Positions 34,453-41,783 of a stretch of DNA of 64,000 nt are shown here, piece by piece. How positions within the stretch are numbered: the first letter of the stretch is position 1; every line of letters starts with the position of its first letter. The notes under the pieces were generated by a model. It saw only the letters and a program-made list of their open reading frames with translations, did not search any database and was not told the origin of the DNA. A program made the translations under genes and the position numbers. The DNA is from Paenibacillus_AQ nitricinens (lineage in GTDB: Bacteria > Bacillota > Bacilli > Paenibacillales > Paenibacillaceae), in NCBI RefSeq assembly GCF_052056485.1, contig NZ_CP183948.1:6448001-6512000 (forward strand), given 5' to 3'.

Positions 34453-35541
34453 TTACTTTGCCGCCATTTCTACGATTTCGTTCGTGTAAGCTGCATCTAC
34501 CTTAGCCGGTTCTTTAATAACACCGAACTTTTGCGAAATATCAGCCGTTTGCTGGAACGCTGCTGCATCGGTGAATCCCATTTTGGCACTATCAAAGCCC
34601 TCAGGCAGAATCAGCTTGGCAACCTCGGTCATCATCGTTAGTTGATGCTCTTTAGTCGTACTGCCATCTTCCGCTTGCTTCATTACACTGTCCACCGCAG
34701 CCGCAGGATCGGCAATGGCGTCTTTCCAGCCCTTCAAAGAAGCGCGAACAAACTTGGCCGCAGTCTCCTTGTTCTCCGCAAGCCATTCCTTATTGGCAAA
34801 CAAGTTATCCTCCAGCATCGCTACACCTTCTGTATTCATATCGATCACATTCAGATCCTCTGCCTTGATGCCCGACTCAAGTACAACCTGATATTCGTTA
34901 TATGTCATCGCCGAAGCCGCATCAATCTGATCCCCTAAGAACTGATCCATCGTAAAACCTTGCTTCGTAAAGCTTAGATCCTTGTTCGGATCGAATTTAT
35001 ATTTATCAAACAGGGCTAATAGCTCAAATTCATTGCCACCCATCCAGTTCCCAACCTTTTTACCTTTTAGATCGGCTGCGGAATTGATGCCTGCCGATTT
35101 TTTGGAGACTAGGACCAATCCGCTCTTTTGATAGATTTGCGCGATTTGCACCAGCGGCATACCCTCTTCCAGACTCGGCAGTAGACTGGCTACCCAACCA
35201 ACACCAATATCCGCAGAACCACCTGCCACTTGCTGTTCTGGAACAATATCCGGCCCACCCGGCAAAATCTCTACATTTAGTCCCTCTTCCTTGTAATAAC
35301 CTTTATCCTGCGCCACAAAATACCCGGCGAATTGCGCCTGCGGCACCCATTTCAGCTGCAGCTTCACGGTTACCGGATCAGCCGCAGCACTTGCCTCAGG
35401 AGCTGCTGAAGTTTCAGGAGCAGTCGTAGCTTCAGCTGCCGGGTTATTATTATTGCCCCCGCAACCCGCCATTAAAGAAACACTCAACATCATCACGATC
35501 GCCAACAAACCACCACGAAATTTGTGTTTTTTGCCGTTCAT
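34453..35541 (-). CDS. NMT1/THI5-like ABC transporter substrate-binding lipoprotein
   Basis: 362 residues. Lipoprotein signal with lipobox LMAGCGG, a short Ala/Pro/Thr linker, then an NMT1/THI5-like periplasmic-binding fold (LKWVPQAQFAGYFVAQDKGY, VAGGSADIGVGW, GKKVGNWMGG). Relatives bind pyrimidines (thiamine precursors, hydroxymethylpyrimidine), taurine or riboflavin. With the reductive pyrimidine genes next door, uracil/thymine or a related breakdown product is the best guess. It is the last gene of the four-gene ABC operon and is separated from its permease by 240 bp that carry repeat copy B. GGGAG lies eight bases before ATG 35541. Confidence 0.9.
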   Translation of the reverse strand: MNGKKHKFRGGLLAIVMMLSVSLMAGCGGNNNNPAAEATTAPETSAAPEASAAADPVTVKLQLKWVPQAQFAGYFVAQDKGYYKEEGLNVEILPGGPDIVPEQQVAGGSADIGVGWVASLLPSLEEGMPLVQIAQIYQKSGLVLVSKKSAGINSAADLKGKKVGNWMGGNEFELLALFDKYKFDPNKDLSFTKQGFTMDQFLGDQIDAASAMTYNEYQVVLESGIKAEDLNVIDMNTEGVAMLEDNLFANKEWLAENKETAAKFVRASLKGWKDAIADPAAAVDSVMKQAEDGSTTKEHQLTMMTEVAKLILPEGFDSAKMGFTDAAAFQQTADISQKFGVIKEPAKVDAAYTNEIVEMAAK

Positions 35542-35583
35542 CAATGAAACTCCCCCTACCGTAATTTAAGTTTGTACCAAGCA

Positions 35584-35677
35584 TAAACGCCTTCCGCGTC
35601 CTTATAAGGACGATAAGCGCTTAAGCGAGAAATATAAGGAATGATGTATAGTGTGAAACTTATAGATCCTTATATTG
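35584..35677 (+). repeat. Dispersed structured repeat, copy B
   Basis: Begins AAACGCCTTCCGCGTCC and contains AATATAAGGA (35631-35640) pairing with TCCTTATATT (35667-35676). It aligns with copy A at 20290-20382 over about 94 bp in the same orientation. It sits inside the ABC operon, antisense to it. The rest of the 35545-35781 gap shows nothing else. Confidence 0.7.
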
Positions 35678-35781
35678 TAAGACAGCACAGTATGGACAAT
35701 CATCGTGGTACGCGCTATGCAGACAGCCGCGGGCGGTTTCTCTATTCCATTCCCACATCACTGGATGTAATGATCATTAGG

Positions 35782-36639
35782 TTAACGCTGCGAAGGATGC
35801 CACTTGATGAATACTTTCTCCAGTCGCTCAACCACCAGGTAGAAAAGTACACCTGCAATGGCAGCCAGAACAATGCAGGACCAGCCTAGCGGCATTTTGG
35901 CGACCTTTATGGAATTGGAGAGCAGATACCCAAGCCCTTTGGAGGAGAAAAAGAATTCCCCAACAATGGCCCCGATCATGCTGGCAGTGGCGTTAATCTT
36001 CAGCGCCGTAAATATATAAGGCAGACTGCTCTGAATCCGCAAATAACGAAATACTGCCGGCTTACCCGCCGCGTAGGAATGCATCAGATCCAAAGCCAAT
36101 GGATCGATCGCCGCCATGCCTTTATAGGCATTGATCGCCATTGTCGCCATCGTAGTCGCCGTTACTATGGCAATTCGCGAGCCTATTCCATCCCCGAACC
36201 ACAGATTCATAATGGGCGCGAGGGCGACGATGGGCACAGCATTTAGAGCAGCAACCAGCGTTAAGCTTCCGCTCCCCCAACGCGGCCACGCAGTAGCGGC
36301 TAATGCAATCAGAAATCCAATCGCAGAACCAACCAACATTCCTAACACAGCCTCAGTAAGGGTGTATCCGGTATAGGACAACAACAAGCTGAAATTATCT
36401 CTCATGGTCGCAGCAATGGCTGTAGGCAGCGGCAGCTGATATTTTTTCAAATCAAAGATCTTATGAAAAAATTGAAATTCCCATAGGGCAAGGAACAACA
36501 CACCCGCTAACATAGGCAGTAACACCCTTGTGTTAAAGATTCTCTTCAGCATTCGTGAACCGCCCCAACGCGCTGGTTCAGCCGTTTCATTACTTACAGG
36601 GCCAATAAACGGGATCTCCCGAACAGAGTTGGTCTCCAT
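35782..36639 (-). CDS. ABC transporter permease (BPD type), second subunit
   Basis: 285 residues, about six TM helices plus a 30-residue cytoplasmic N-terminal tail. The EAA-loop region that contacts the ATPase reads YAAGKPAVFRYLRIQSSLPY. The ATG at 36639 overlaps the stop of the preceding permease (TAATG), and AAAGGAGG lies upstream, so the two permeases are translated as a pair. Imports the same substrate as the NMT1-like protein at 34453. Confidence 0.9.
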   Translation of the reverse strand: METNSVREIPFIGPVSNETAEPARWGGSRMLKRIFNTRVLLPMLAGVLFLALWEFQFFHKIFDLKKYQLPLPTAIAATMRDNFSLLLSYTGYTLTEAVLGMLVGSAIGFLIALAATAWPRWGSGSLTLVAALNAVPIVALAPIMNLWFGDGIGSRIAIVTATTMATMAINAYKGMAAIDPLALDLMHSYAAGKPAVFRYLRIQSSLPYIFTALKINATASMIGAIVGEFFFSSKGLGYLLSNSIKVAKMPLGWSCIVLAAIAGVLFYLVVERLEKVFIKWHPSQR

Positions 36640-37451
36640 TAGCCACCGCCTCCTTTCGGACGATATTCAGGCTGCCACGGCGCTACCAGACGTTCGATTA
36701 GACTAATCAACCAATAGCTTGCAATTCCCAACAAAGCGCCAACAATCACCGTAGACCAGAACATATAGGTATGAGAGCTGCCATAGTAGAGATTGCGCAG
36801 CATGATTACACCAATCCCGTGCTGTGCACCCATCAGCTCTACCAGGATAGCACCAGTGACAGCAAGCGGAGCAGCTATTTTAAGTCCCCCGAACAAACCA
36901 GGCAGAGCTGCTGGAAATCTCAGTTTCCAATAGACTGCCCACGGCTTCGCTGCGTAAGAATGCATTAATTCAAGCGCTGAAGGATCTACACTTCGCAAAC
37001 CGCGTAGCATGTTCAATGCCACCGGGAAAAAGGTGATATAGCCCGAAATAATAATCCGTGAGGTCTGTTCATCGCGCACAATCCCATAGATGATTGGCGC
37101 CAGCCCTAGAATCGGAATCATTTGTGAGGCAATCGCATAAGGAAAGGTTAACTGCTCTATTGTCTTCGATAAGCTCATCAGCACTGCTAATGAGGCACCA
37201 GCCACAGCCCCAATCAGGAAACCAACACCCGCATTGCCGAAGGTCGCGGCTCCTTCCTTCAAGAGTGTGCCTCCATACTGCCAGAAGGTGGCTAACACCT
37301 CATGCACATAAGGCAGTTTGGACTGTGCTAGCGGCGTCTCCACCACATGGAGCAGCATCCAGGAGGTTCCTTCCCAGAGCAGCAGCAGACCCACAATCCA
37401 GACAAACAATGGCAGCAGGCGACCTCGTATGAAGATACTGCCCCCTCTCAT
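36639..37451 (-). CDS. ABC transporter permease (BPD type), first subunit
   Basis: 270 residues, about six TM helices. EAA-loop SYAAKPWAVYWKLRFPAALP. ATG 37451 has AAGGGG eight bases upstream; a GTG at 37457 overlaps the ATPase stop. It forms the membrane channel with the permease at 35782. The two permeases are related to each other but clearly diverged, as is usual in NMT1/THI5-type importers. Confidence 0.9.
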   Translation of the reverse strand: MRGGSIFIRGRLLPLFVWIVGLLLLWEGTSWMLLHVVETPLAQSKLPYVHEVLATFWQYGGTLLKEGAATFGNAGVGFLIGAVAGASLAVLMSLSKTIEQLTFPYAIASQMIPILGLAPIIYGIVRDEQTSRIIISGYITFFPVALNMLRGLRSVDPSALELMHSYAAKPWAVYWKLRFPAALPGLFGGLKIAAPLAVTGAILVELMGAQHGIGVIMLRNLYYGSSHTYMFWSTVIVGALLGIASYWLISLIERLVAPWQPEYRPKGGGG

Positions 37452-37453
37452 CC

Positions 37454-38236
37454 TCACACCCCTTCGAAGCTGTCGCGAATATTTGCGATCAGTTCGAAAA
37501 ACGCTGGGCTGTTTCTCATTTCCGCCGTTCGTGGACGTGGCAGAGGAATATCAACCACAGCGGACAAGCGACCTGGATGCGGGGAAAGAACAAACACCCG
37601 GTCTGAAAGGAATATAGATTCAGGAATACTATGCGTTACAAAGACAATGGTGTTCTGCACCTTACTCCAGACGGACAGCAGCTCTTCATTTAGACGCTCA
37701 CGCGTAAATTCATCCAGCGCAGAGAACGGCTCATCCATCAGCAGAATTTCCGGCTCCATCGACAACGCCCTGGCAATCGCCACACGTTGCTGCATCCCTC
37801 CACTTAGCTGCCATGGATATTTATCTGCAAAGCTCTGCAGCCCCACTAGATCAAGCAGCTCCATCGCCTTTTCCTCTCGGATCGACTTCTTGACGCCCAT
37901 CAGTTCCAGTGGCAAGGTAATGTTATGCTTCACCTTCCGCCAGTCATACAGCACTGGACTTTGAAAAACAATGCCATATTTCTGGGCCAGCCTTGCTTCT
38001 CTGGCACTTTTTCCAGCGACTACAATATTCCCGCCCGTTGGCACGATGAGATCTGCCATCAGTCTCAAAAGCGTTGTTTTGCCACATCCTGAAGGCCCGA
38101 GCAGTGAGACGAACTCCCCCTTGGCAATATCAAGACTCACCTGATGCAGCGCAAGCACTTCTGCAGCTTCTGTCCGATAGCGCATTTCAACATTTTTCAG
38201 CTGAATTTCCGGAATATTGGTCGCGAGTAATGACAT
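37454..38236 (-). CDS. ABC transporter ATP-binding protein, NMT1/THI5-type importer
   Basis: 260 residues, first gene of the importer operon. Walker A LGPSGCGKTT, signature LSGGMQQRV, Walker B ILLMDEPFSALD, switch His FVTHSIPE; these match the SsuB/TauB/ThiZ-type ATPases. AAGGGGG precedes ATG 38236. The operator region upstream (38273-38423) carries several inverted repeats, some shared with the pre operon. Confidence 0.92.
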   Translation of the reverse strand: MSLLATNIPEIQLKNVEMRYRTEAAEVLALHQVSLDIAKGEFVSLLGPSGCGKTTLLRLMADLIVPTGGNIVVAGKSAREARLAQKYGIVFQSPVLYDWRKVKHNITLPLELMGVKKSIREEKAMELLDLVGLQSFADKYPWQLSGGMQQRVAIARALSMEPEILLMDEPFSALDEFTRERLNEELLSVWSKVQNTIVFVTHSIPESIFLSDRVFVLSPHPGRLSAVVDIPLPRPRTAEMRNSPAFFELIANIRDSFEGV

Positions 38237-38272
38237 CCTCAGCCCCCCTTATCAAAATAAGCTCTGCATTTA

Positions 38273-38342
38273 ATGTTAGTTAATCTAACTCATAATTGAG
38301 TAAATTGAGTTAATTCTTCTGTCGTGTAGTATTAACTAACAT
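38273..38342. promoter_or_regulatory. Paired ATGTTAGTTAAT inverted repeats upstream of the ABC operon
   Basis: ATGTTAGTTAAT (38273-38284) and its exact complement ATTAACTAACAT (38331-38342) are 46 bp apart. Between them lie ACTCA/TGAGT pairs and a TTGAGTTAAT. Two distant identical sites in opposite orientation fit a looping regulator. Confidence 0.5.
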
Positions 38343-38367
38343 GTTACACCCTGCTCGCTACACTCTC

Positions 38368-38423
38368 ATTAGACAATTAGTAAAATAGCTCCTGTGAATT
38401 TGCGTCATTTTGTCTATGAGACA
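38368..38423. promoter_or_regulatory. AGACA/TGTCT operator-like sites upstream of the ABC operon
   Basis: ATTAGACA at 38368-38375 and TGTCT-ATG-AGACA at 38411-38423. The same half-site forms the inverted repeat at 29720-29738 near the PucR-type gene, linking the importer to the pyrimidine-catabolism regulator. Confidence 0.5.
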
Positions 38424-38518
38424 TTTTTCGAGTTGCGAATCAGAACTTATTTTTTTATATCCGTAAATATGTGGTAATATTTATCCAATATCTCTCCTTA
38501 GTAGGTGACAATAGACCC

Positions 38519-40111
38519 ATGGGATCTGTAATTTCGAATTATATTGTTATTGTTGCTATATCAGGTGTGCTGAGCGTACTACTAGCCCTTTTCGCCTATT
38601 ATAAAAAAACCGATTTCTTAGGCATCAGAGCTTTTGTTATAAGTTCCTTTGCATCTGCTATTTACACCTTCGGTTTTGCTTTAGAGCTATCAGGAAAAAC
38701 ACTGGAGGAAATCAGTCTCTGGATTAAGCTAGAGTATCTGGGGATGCCCTTTATTGCACCGGCAAGCCTAATTATGGTGATACATTTCGTTGGGCTGGAG
38801 GGTTTGTTTAAAAAAGGCATGCGGGTGGCATTATTTATCATTCCGTTCATTTCAACACTGTTGGTATGGACTAACGATTATCATCATCTCTTCTATAAAT
38901 CCATTTATTTACGAGACAATACCCCGTCCCCACTTGTTGATGTAGTGATGGGACCTTGGTATATTGTTCACGGCAGCTTTACTTTTGGCTGTCTGCTGGC
39001 AGCCATTTGCCTTATGATCTGGCAGTGGAACCGAATGAAGCGAGTATACCGCAGGCAAATCATCACGATCATCATCGGACTAAGCCTTCCCACCCTTGGC
39101 TCATTTTTATATCTAATGGGCTTAACGCCTTACGGTATGGACCCGGTCCCCATCATTATGAGCTTGACTTCATGCCTATATATTTGGGCTATTTTATCCC
39201 GGGGAATGTTAACTGCCGCACCTATTGCTCGTGAGAATCTGTTCGAAAGCATGCGAGAAGGCGTGCTTGTCACCGACCGCTCGGACATGCTAGTCGATTA
39301 CAATCGTGCAGCTGCGGATATGATAGAGGGGCTGAACTCCTCATCGATTGGCAGACCCTTAGCGCAGCTGTTTCTTAACGCAGGCAAAGACGCCTTGTCC
39401 TATGTAATGGATGCCGAGCCGCTGTTGCGCGAAGAACGGGAAGTGGCTTGGAACAAAGCTGGTGAAATCTGTTATTATCAAATCCGCTCCTCTCCGGTAC
39501 AAAAACAAGGGGGAAACATCGCGGGCCAGATGATTATGCTGATCGACGTGACTGAACAAATACTGCTTCGGGACAAACTGCGTCAATTGGCTACGATGGA
39601 CAGCTTAACGGGGATATATAACCGCACTTATTTCTTGGAGCTCAGTCGAGCGCTGCTTACACAGTCCGCCAGCCTGCGCAGTTCATTCTCCATGATTTTA
39701 CTGGATGTAGACTTCTTCAAGAGCATTAATGACCGCTACGGGCATCAATATGGAGATCAAGCTCTCCAGCATATTGTTCAGGTGTGCAGCAGACATCTAC
39801 GAGAAGGAGATCTCTTCGGTCGTTATGGCGGCGAGGAATTCGTGATCTGTCTACCAGATACGTCGTTGAAGCAAGCTGCAGGGCTCTGTGAAACTATCCG
39901 TGCCGATATTGAACAAAGCATCTTGTACACGCTTATCGGGCCCATTAACGTGACCGCCAGCTTCGGAGTAGTAGAAGCCCTAAGTCTTGAAGCCACTCTA
40001 GAAGAGCTGCTCTCAGAGGCTGATCATGCCCTGTACAGTTCGAAAAGAAACGGACGAAACGCTGTTCACCTCTCCCAGAGGTCAGAAATCACCCTTTTCA
40101 AACCTATATAA
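38519..40111 (+). CDS. 7TM-PAS-GGDEF diguanylate cyclase
   Basis: 530 residues. Seven or so TM helices (about 5-225) of the histidine-kinase-type 7TM sensor, then a PAS domain (about 245-350; GVLVTDRSDMLVDYN) and a GGDEF domain. The active site is GRYGGEEFVI, and RxxD (REGD) lies five residues before it, the product-inhibition site. It should make c-di-GMP under feedback control in response to an unknown extracellular or membrane signal. ATG 38519 has AGGTGA ten bases upstream; the frame runs to GTG 38471 without a site. Confidence 0.92.
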   Translation: MGSVISNYIVIVAISGVLSVLLALFAYYKKTDFLGIRAFVISSFASAIYTFGFALELSGKTLEEISLWIKLEYLGMPFIAPASLIMVIHFVGLEGLFKKGMRVALFIIPFISTLLVWTNDYHHLFYKSIYLRDNTPSPLVDVVMGPWYIVHGSFTFGCLLAAICLMIWQWNRMKRVYRRQIITIIIGLSLPTLGSFLYLMGLTPYGMDPVPIIMSLTSCLYIWAILSRGMLTAAPIARENLFESMREGVLVTDRSDMLVDYNRAAADMIEGLNSSSIGRPLAQLFLNAGKDALSYVMDAEPLLREEREVAWNKAGEICYYQIRSSPVQKQGGNIAGQMIMLIDVTEQILLRDKLRQLATMDSLTGIYNRTYFLELSRALLTQSASLRSSFSMILLDVDFFKSINDRYGHQYGDQALQHIVQVCSRHLREGDLFGRYGGEEFVICLPDTSLKQAAGLCETIRADIEQSILYTLIGPINVTASFGVVEALSLEATLEELLSEADHALYSSKRNGRNAVHLSQRSEITLFKPI

Positions 40112-40252
40112 ATGCATTCTTGTCCCTAATAGCGCATTCCTCAACCGTCCTTATTTTTCATAGTCTGTTTTTAGGTTTAATAGGAGTTATCTGAAAATTT
40201 AATCAGAGTGTAGGAAAAATTCGCTTTATGGATATGGGAGGCGCAAGAAATA

Positions 40253-41722
40253 ATGAGGAACCATACAATGATGCAATTTTTTGAATGGCATGTTGCTGCG
40301 GACGGCAAACACTGGGATCGCTTAAAAGAAACAGCTCCCGCGCTAAAGGCCGTAGGCATTGATTCTGTTTGGGTACCTCCTGCGACAAAGGCCGTCTCCG
40401 CTGACGATACAGGCTATGGCGTGTATGATCTATACGATCTGGGCGAATATGACCAAAAAGGTACGGTACGCACCAAATATGGCACCAAGCAAGCACTGAT
40501 CGACGCCATTTCGGAATGTCAAAAAAATGGAATCGCGGTGTACGTTGATTTAGTCATGAATCATAAGGCAGGCGCGGATGAAAAGGAAATCTTTCAGGTT
40601 ATCGAGGTCGACCCTAATGACCGGATGAAAGAAATCTCCAAGCCTTTCGAGATTGAGGGCTGGACTAAGTTTACTTTCCCCGGCCGCGGGAATGAACACT
40701 CTTCCTTTAAGTGGAATCACAATCATTTCAACGGCACTGACTTTGATGCTAAATCGGGGCGAACAGGAGTATTTCGTATCGTAGGCGAGAACAAAACATG
40801 GAACCAGAATGTGGACGACGAGTTCGGCAACTACGATTATCTAATGTTTGCAAATATTGATTACAGTCATCCAGAGGTCAAAAAGGAAATGATCCAATGG
40901 GGAAAATGGCTGGTGGACACGCTCCACTGCAGCGGCTTTCGCTTAGATGCCATCAAGCATATTAACCATGAGTTTGTAAAAGAATTCGCGGTAGAAATGT
41001 TTAATAAATGTGAGAAGGATTTCTATATCGTGGGTGAGTTCTGGAATTCGGATTTAGAATCCTGCCGACAATTTCTAAATACCGTGGATTATAAGATCGA
41101 CCTCTTCGATGTCTCCCTTCACTACAAGCTGCATTCAGCTTCCTTGGGGGGTAGAAACTTTGATTTAACTAAAATCCTCGACGACACACTGGTGCAGACC
41201 CATCCTACCAATGCTGTAACGTTCGTTGATAATCATGATTCTCAACCCCATGAAGCTCTGGAATCTTGGGTAGATGATTGGTTTAAGCAAAGTGCTTATG
41301 CACTTATCCTACTGCGACGCGATGGATATCCGGTTGTGTTTTATGGCGATTATTATGGAATTGAAGGTCCTACACCTGTACCAGGTAAAAAAGATGCCAT
41401 TGATCCGCTATTATACACCCGCTATCACAAGGCTTATGGTGAACAGAAGGATTATTTCGATCATCCCAACACGATTGGCTGGACGCGGCTCGGCGTGAAA
41501 GACATCGAGCGCTCCGGTTGTGCGGTTGTGATTAGTAACGGTGAAAACGGCCAAAAAAGAATGTTCGTAGGGGAAAAACGCGCTGGTGAAGCATGGGTGG
41601 ATTTCACCCATAATCACAAGGCGACTATAACGATTGAAAAAGATGGCTGGGCGACCTTCCCGGTCAACGGCGGCAGCGTATCTGTTTGGGCGCTACCCGA
41701 TGCAGGGACTGACAAAAAGTAA
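40253..41722 (+). CDS. Cytoplasmic alpha-amylase (GH13)
   Basis: 489 residues, no signal peptide, so it acts inside the cell on maltodextrins or glycogen-like glucans. GH13 regions: VYVDLVMNHKAG, GFRLDAIKH (nucleophile Asp), IVGEFW (acid/base Glu) and TFVDNHD. Start NHTMMQFFEWH is typical of the cytoplasmic/liquefying subfamily GH13_5. GGAGG lies eleven bases before ATG 40253. It is monocistronic, with a strong terminator after it. The gap before it (40112-40252) shows nothing else. Confidence 0.94.
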   Translation: MRNHTMMQFFEWHVAADGKHWDRLKETAPALKAVGIDSVWVPPATKAVSADDTGYGVYDLYDLGEYDQKGTVRTKYGTKQALIDAISECQKNGIAVYVDLVMNHKAGADEKEIFQVIEVDPNDRMKEISKPFEIEGWTKFTFPGRGNEHSSFKWNHNHFNGTDFDAKSGRTGVFRIVGENKTWNQNVDDEFGNYDYLMFANIDYSHPEVKKEMIQWGKWLVDTLHCSGFRLDAIKHINHEFVKEFAVEMFNKCEKDFYIVGEFWNSDLESCRQFLNTVDYKIDLFDVSLHYKLHSASLGGRNFDLTKILDDTLVQTHPTNAVTFVDNHDSQPHEALESWVDDWFKQSAYALILLRRDGYPVVFYGDYYGIEGPTPVPGKKDAIDPLLYTRYHKAYGEQKDYFDHPNTIGWTRLGVKDIERSGCAVVISNGENGQKRMFVGEKRAGEAWVDFTHNHKATITIEKDGWATFPVNGGSVSVWALPDAGTDKK

Positions 41723-41736
41723 TTATGTTGTATATA

Positions 41737-41783
41737 AATAGGGTGCTCATCGCCATTTTTCAGCGATGAACACCCTATTTTAG
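41737..41783. terminator. Bidirectional terminator between alpha-amylase and mprF
   Basis: AAATAGGGTG and CACCCTATTTT with an inner TCATCGC/GCGATGA; one C-A mismatch. It overlaps the last bases of mprF. Confidence 0.85.
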
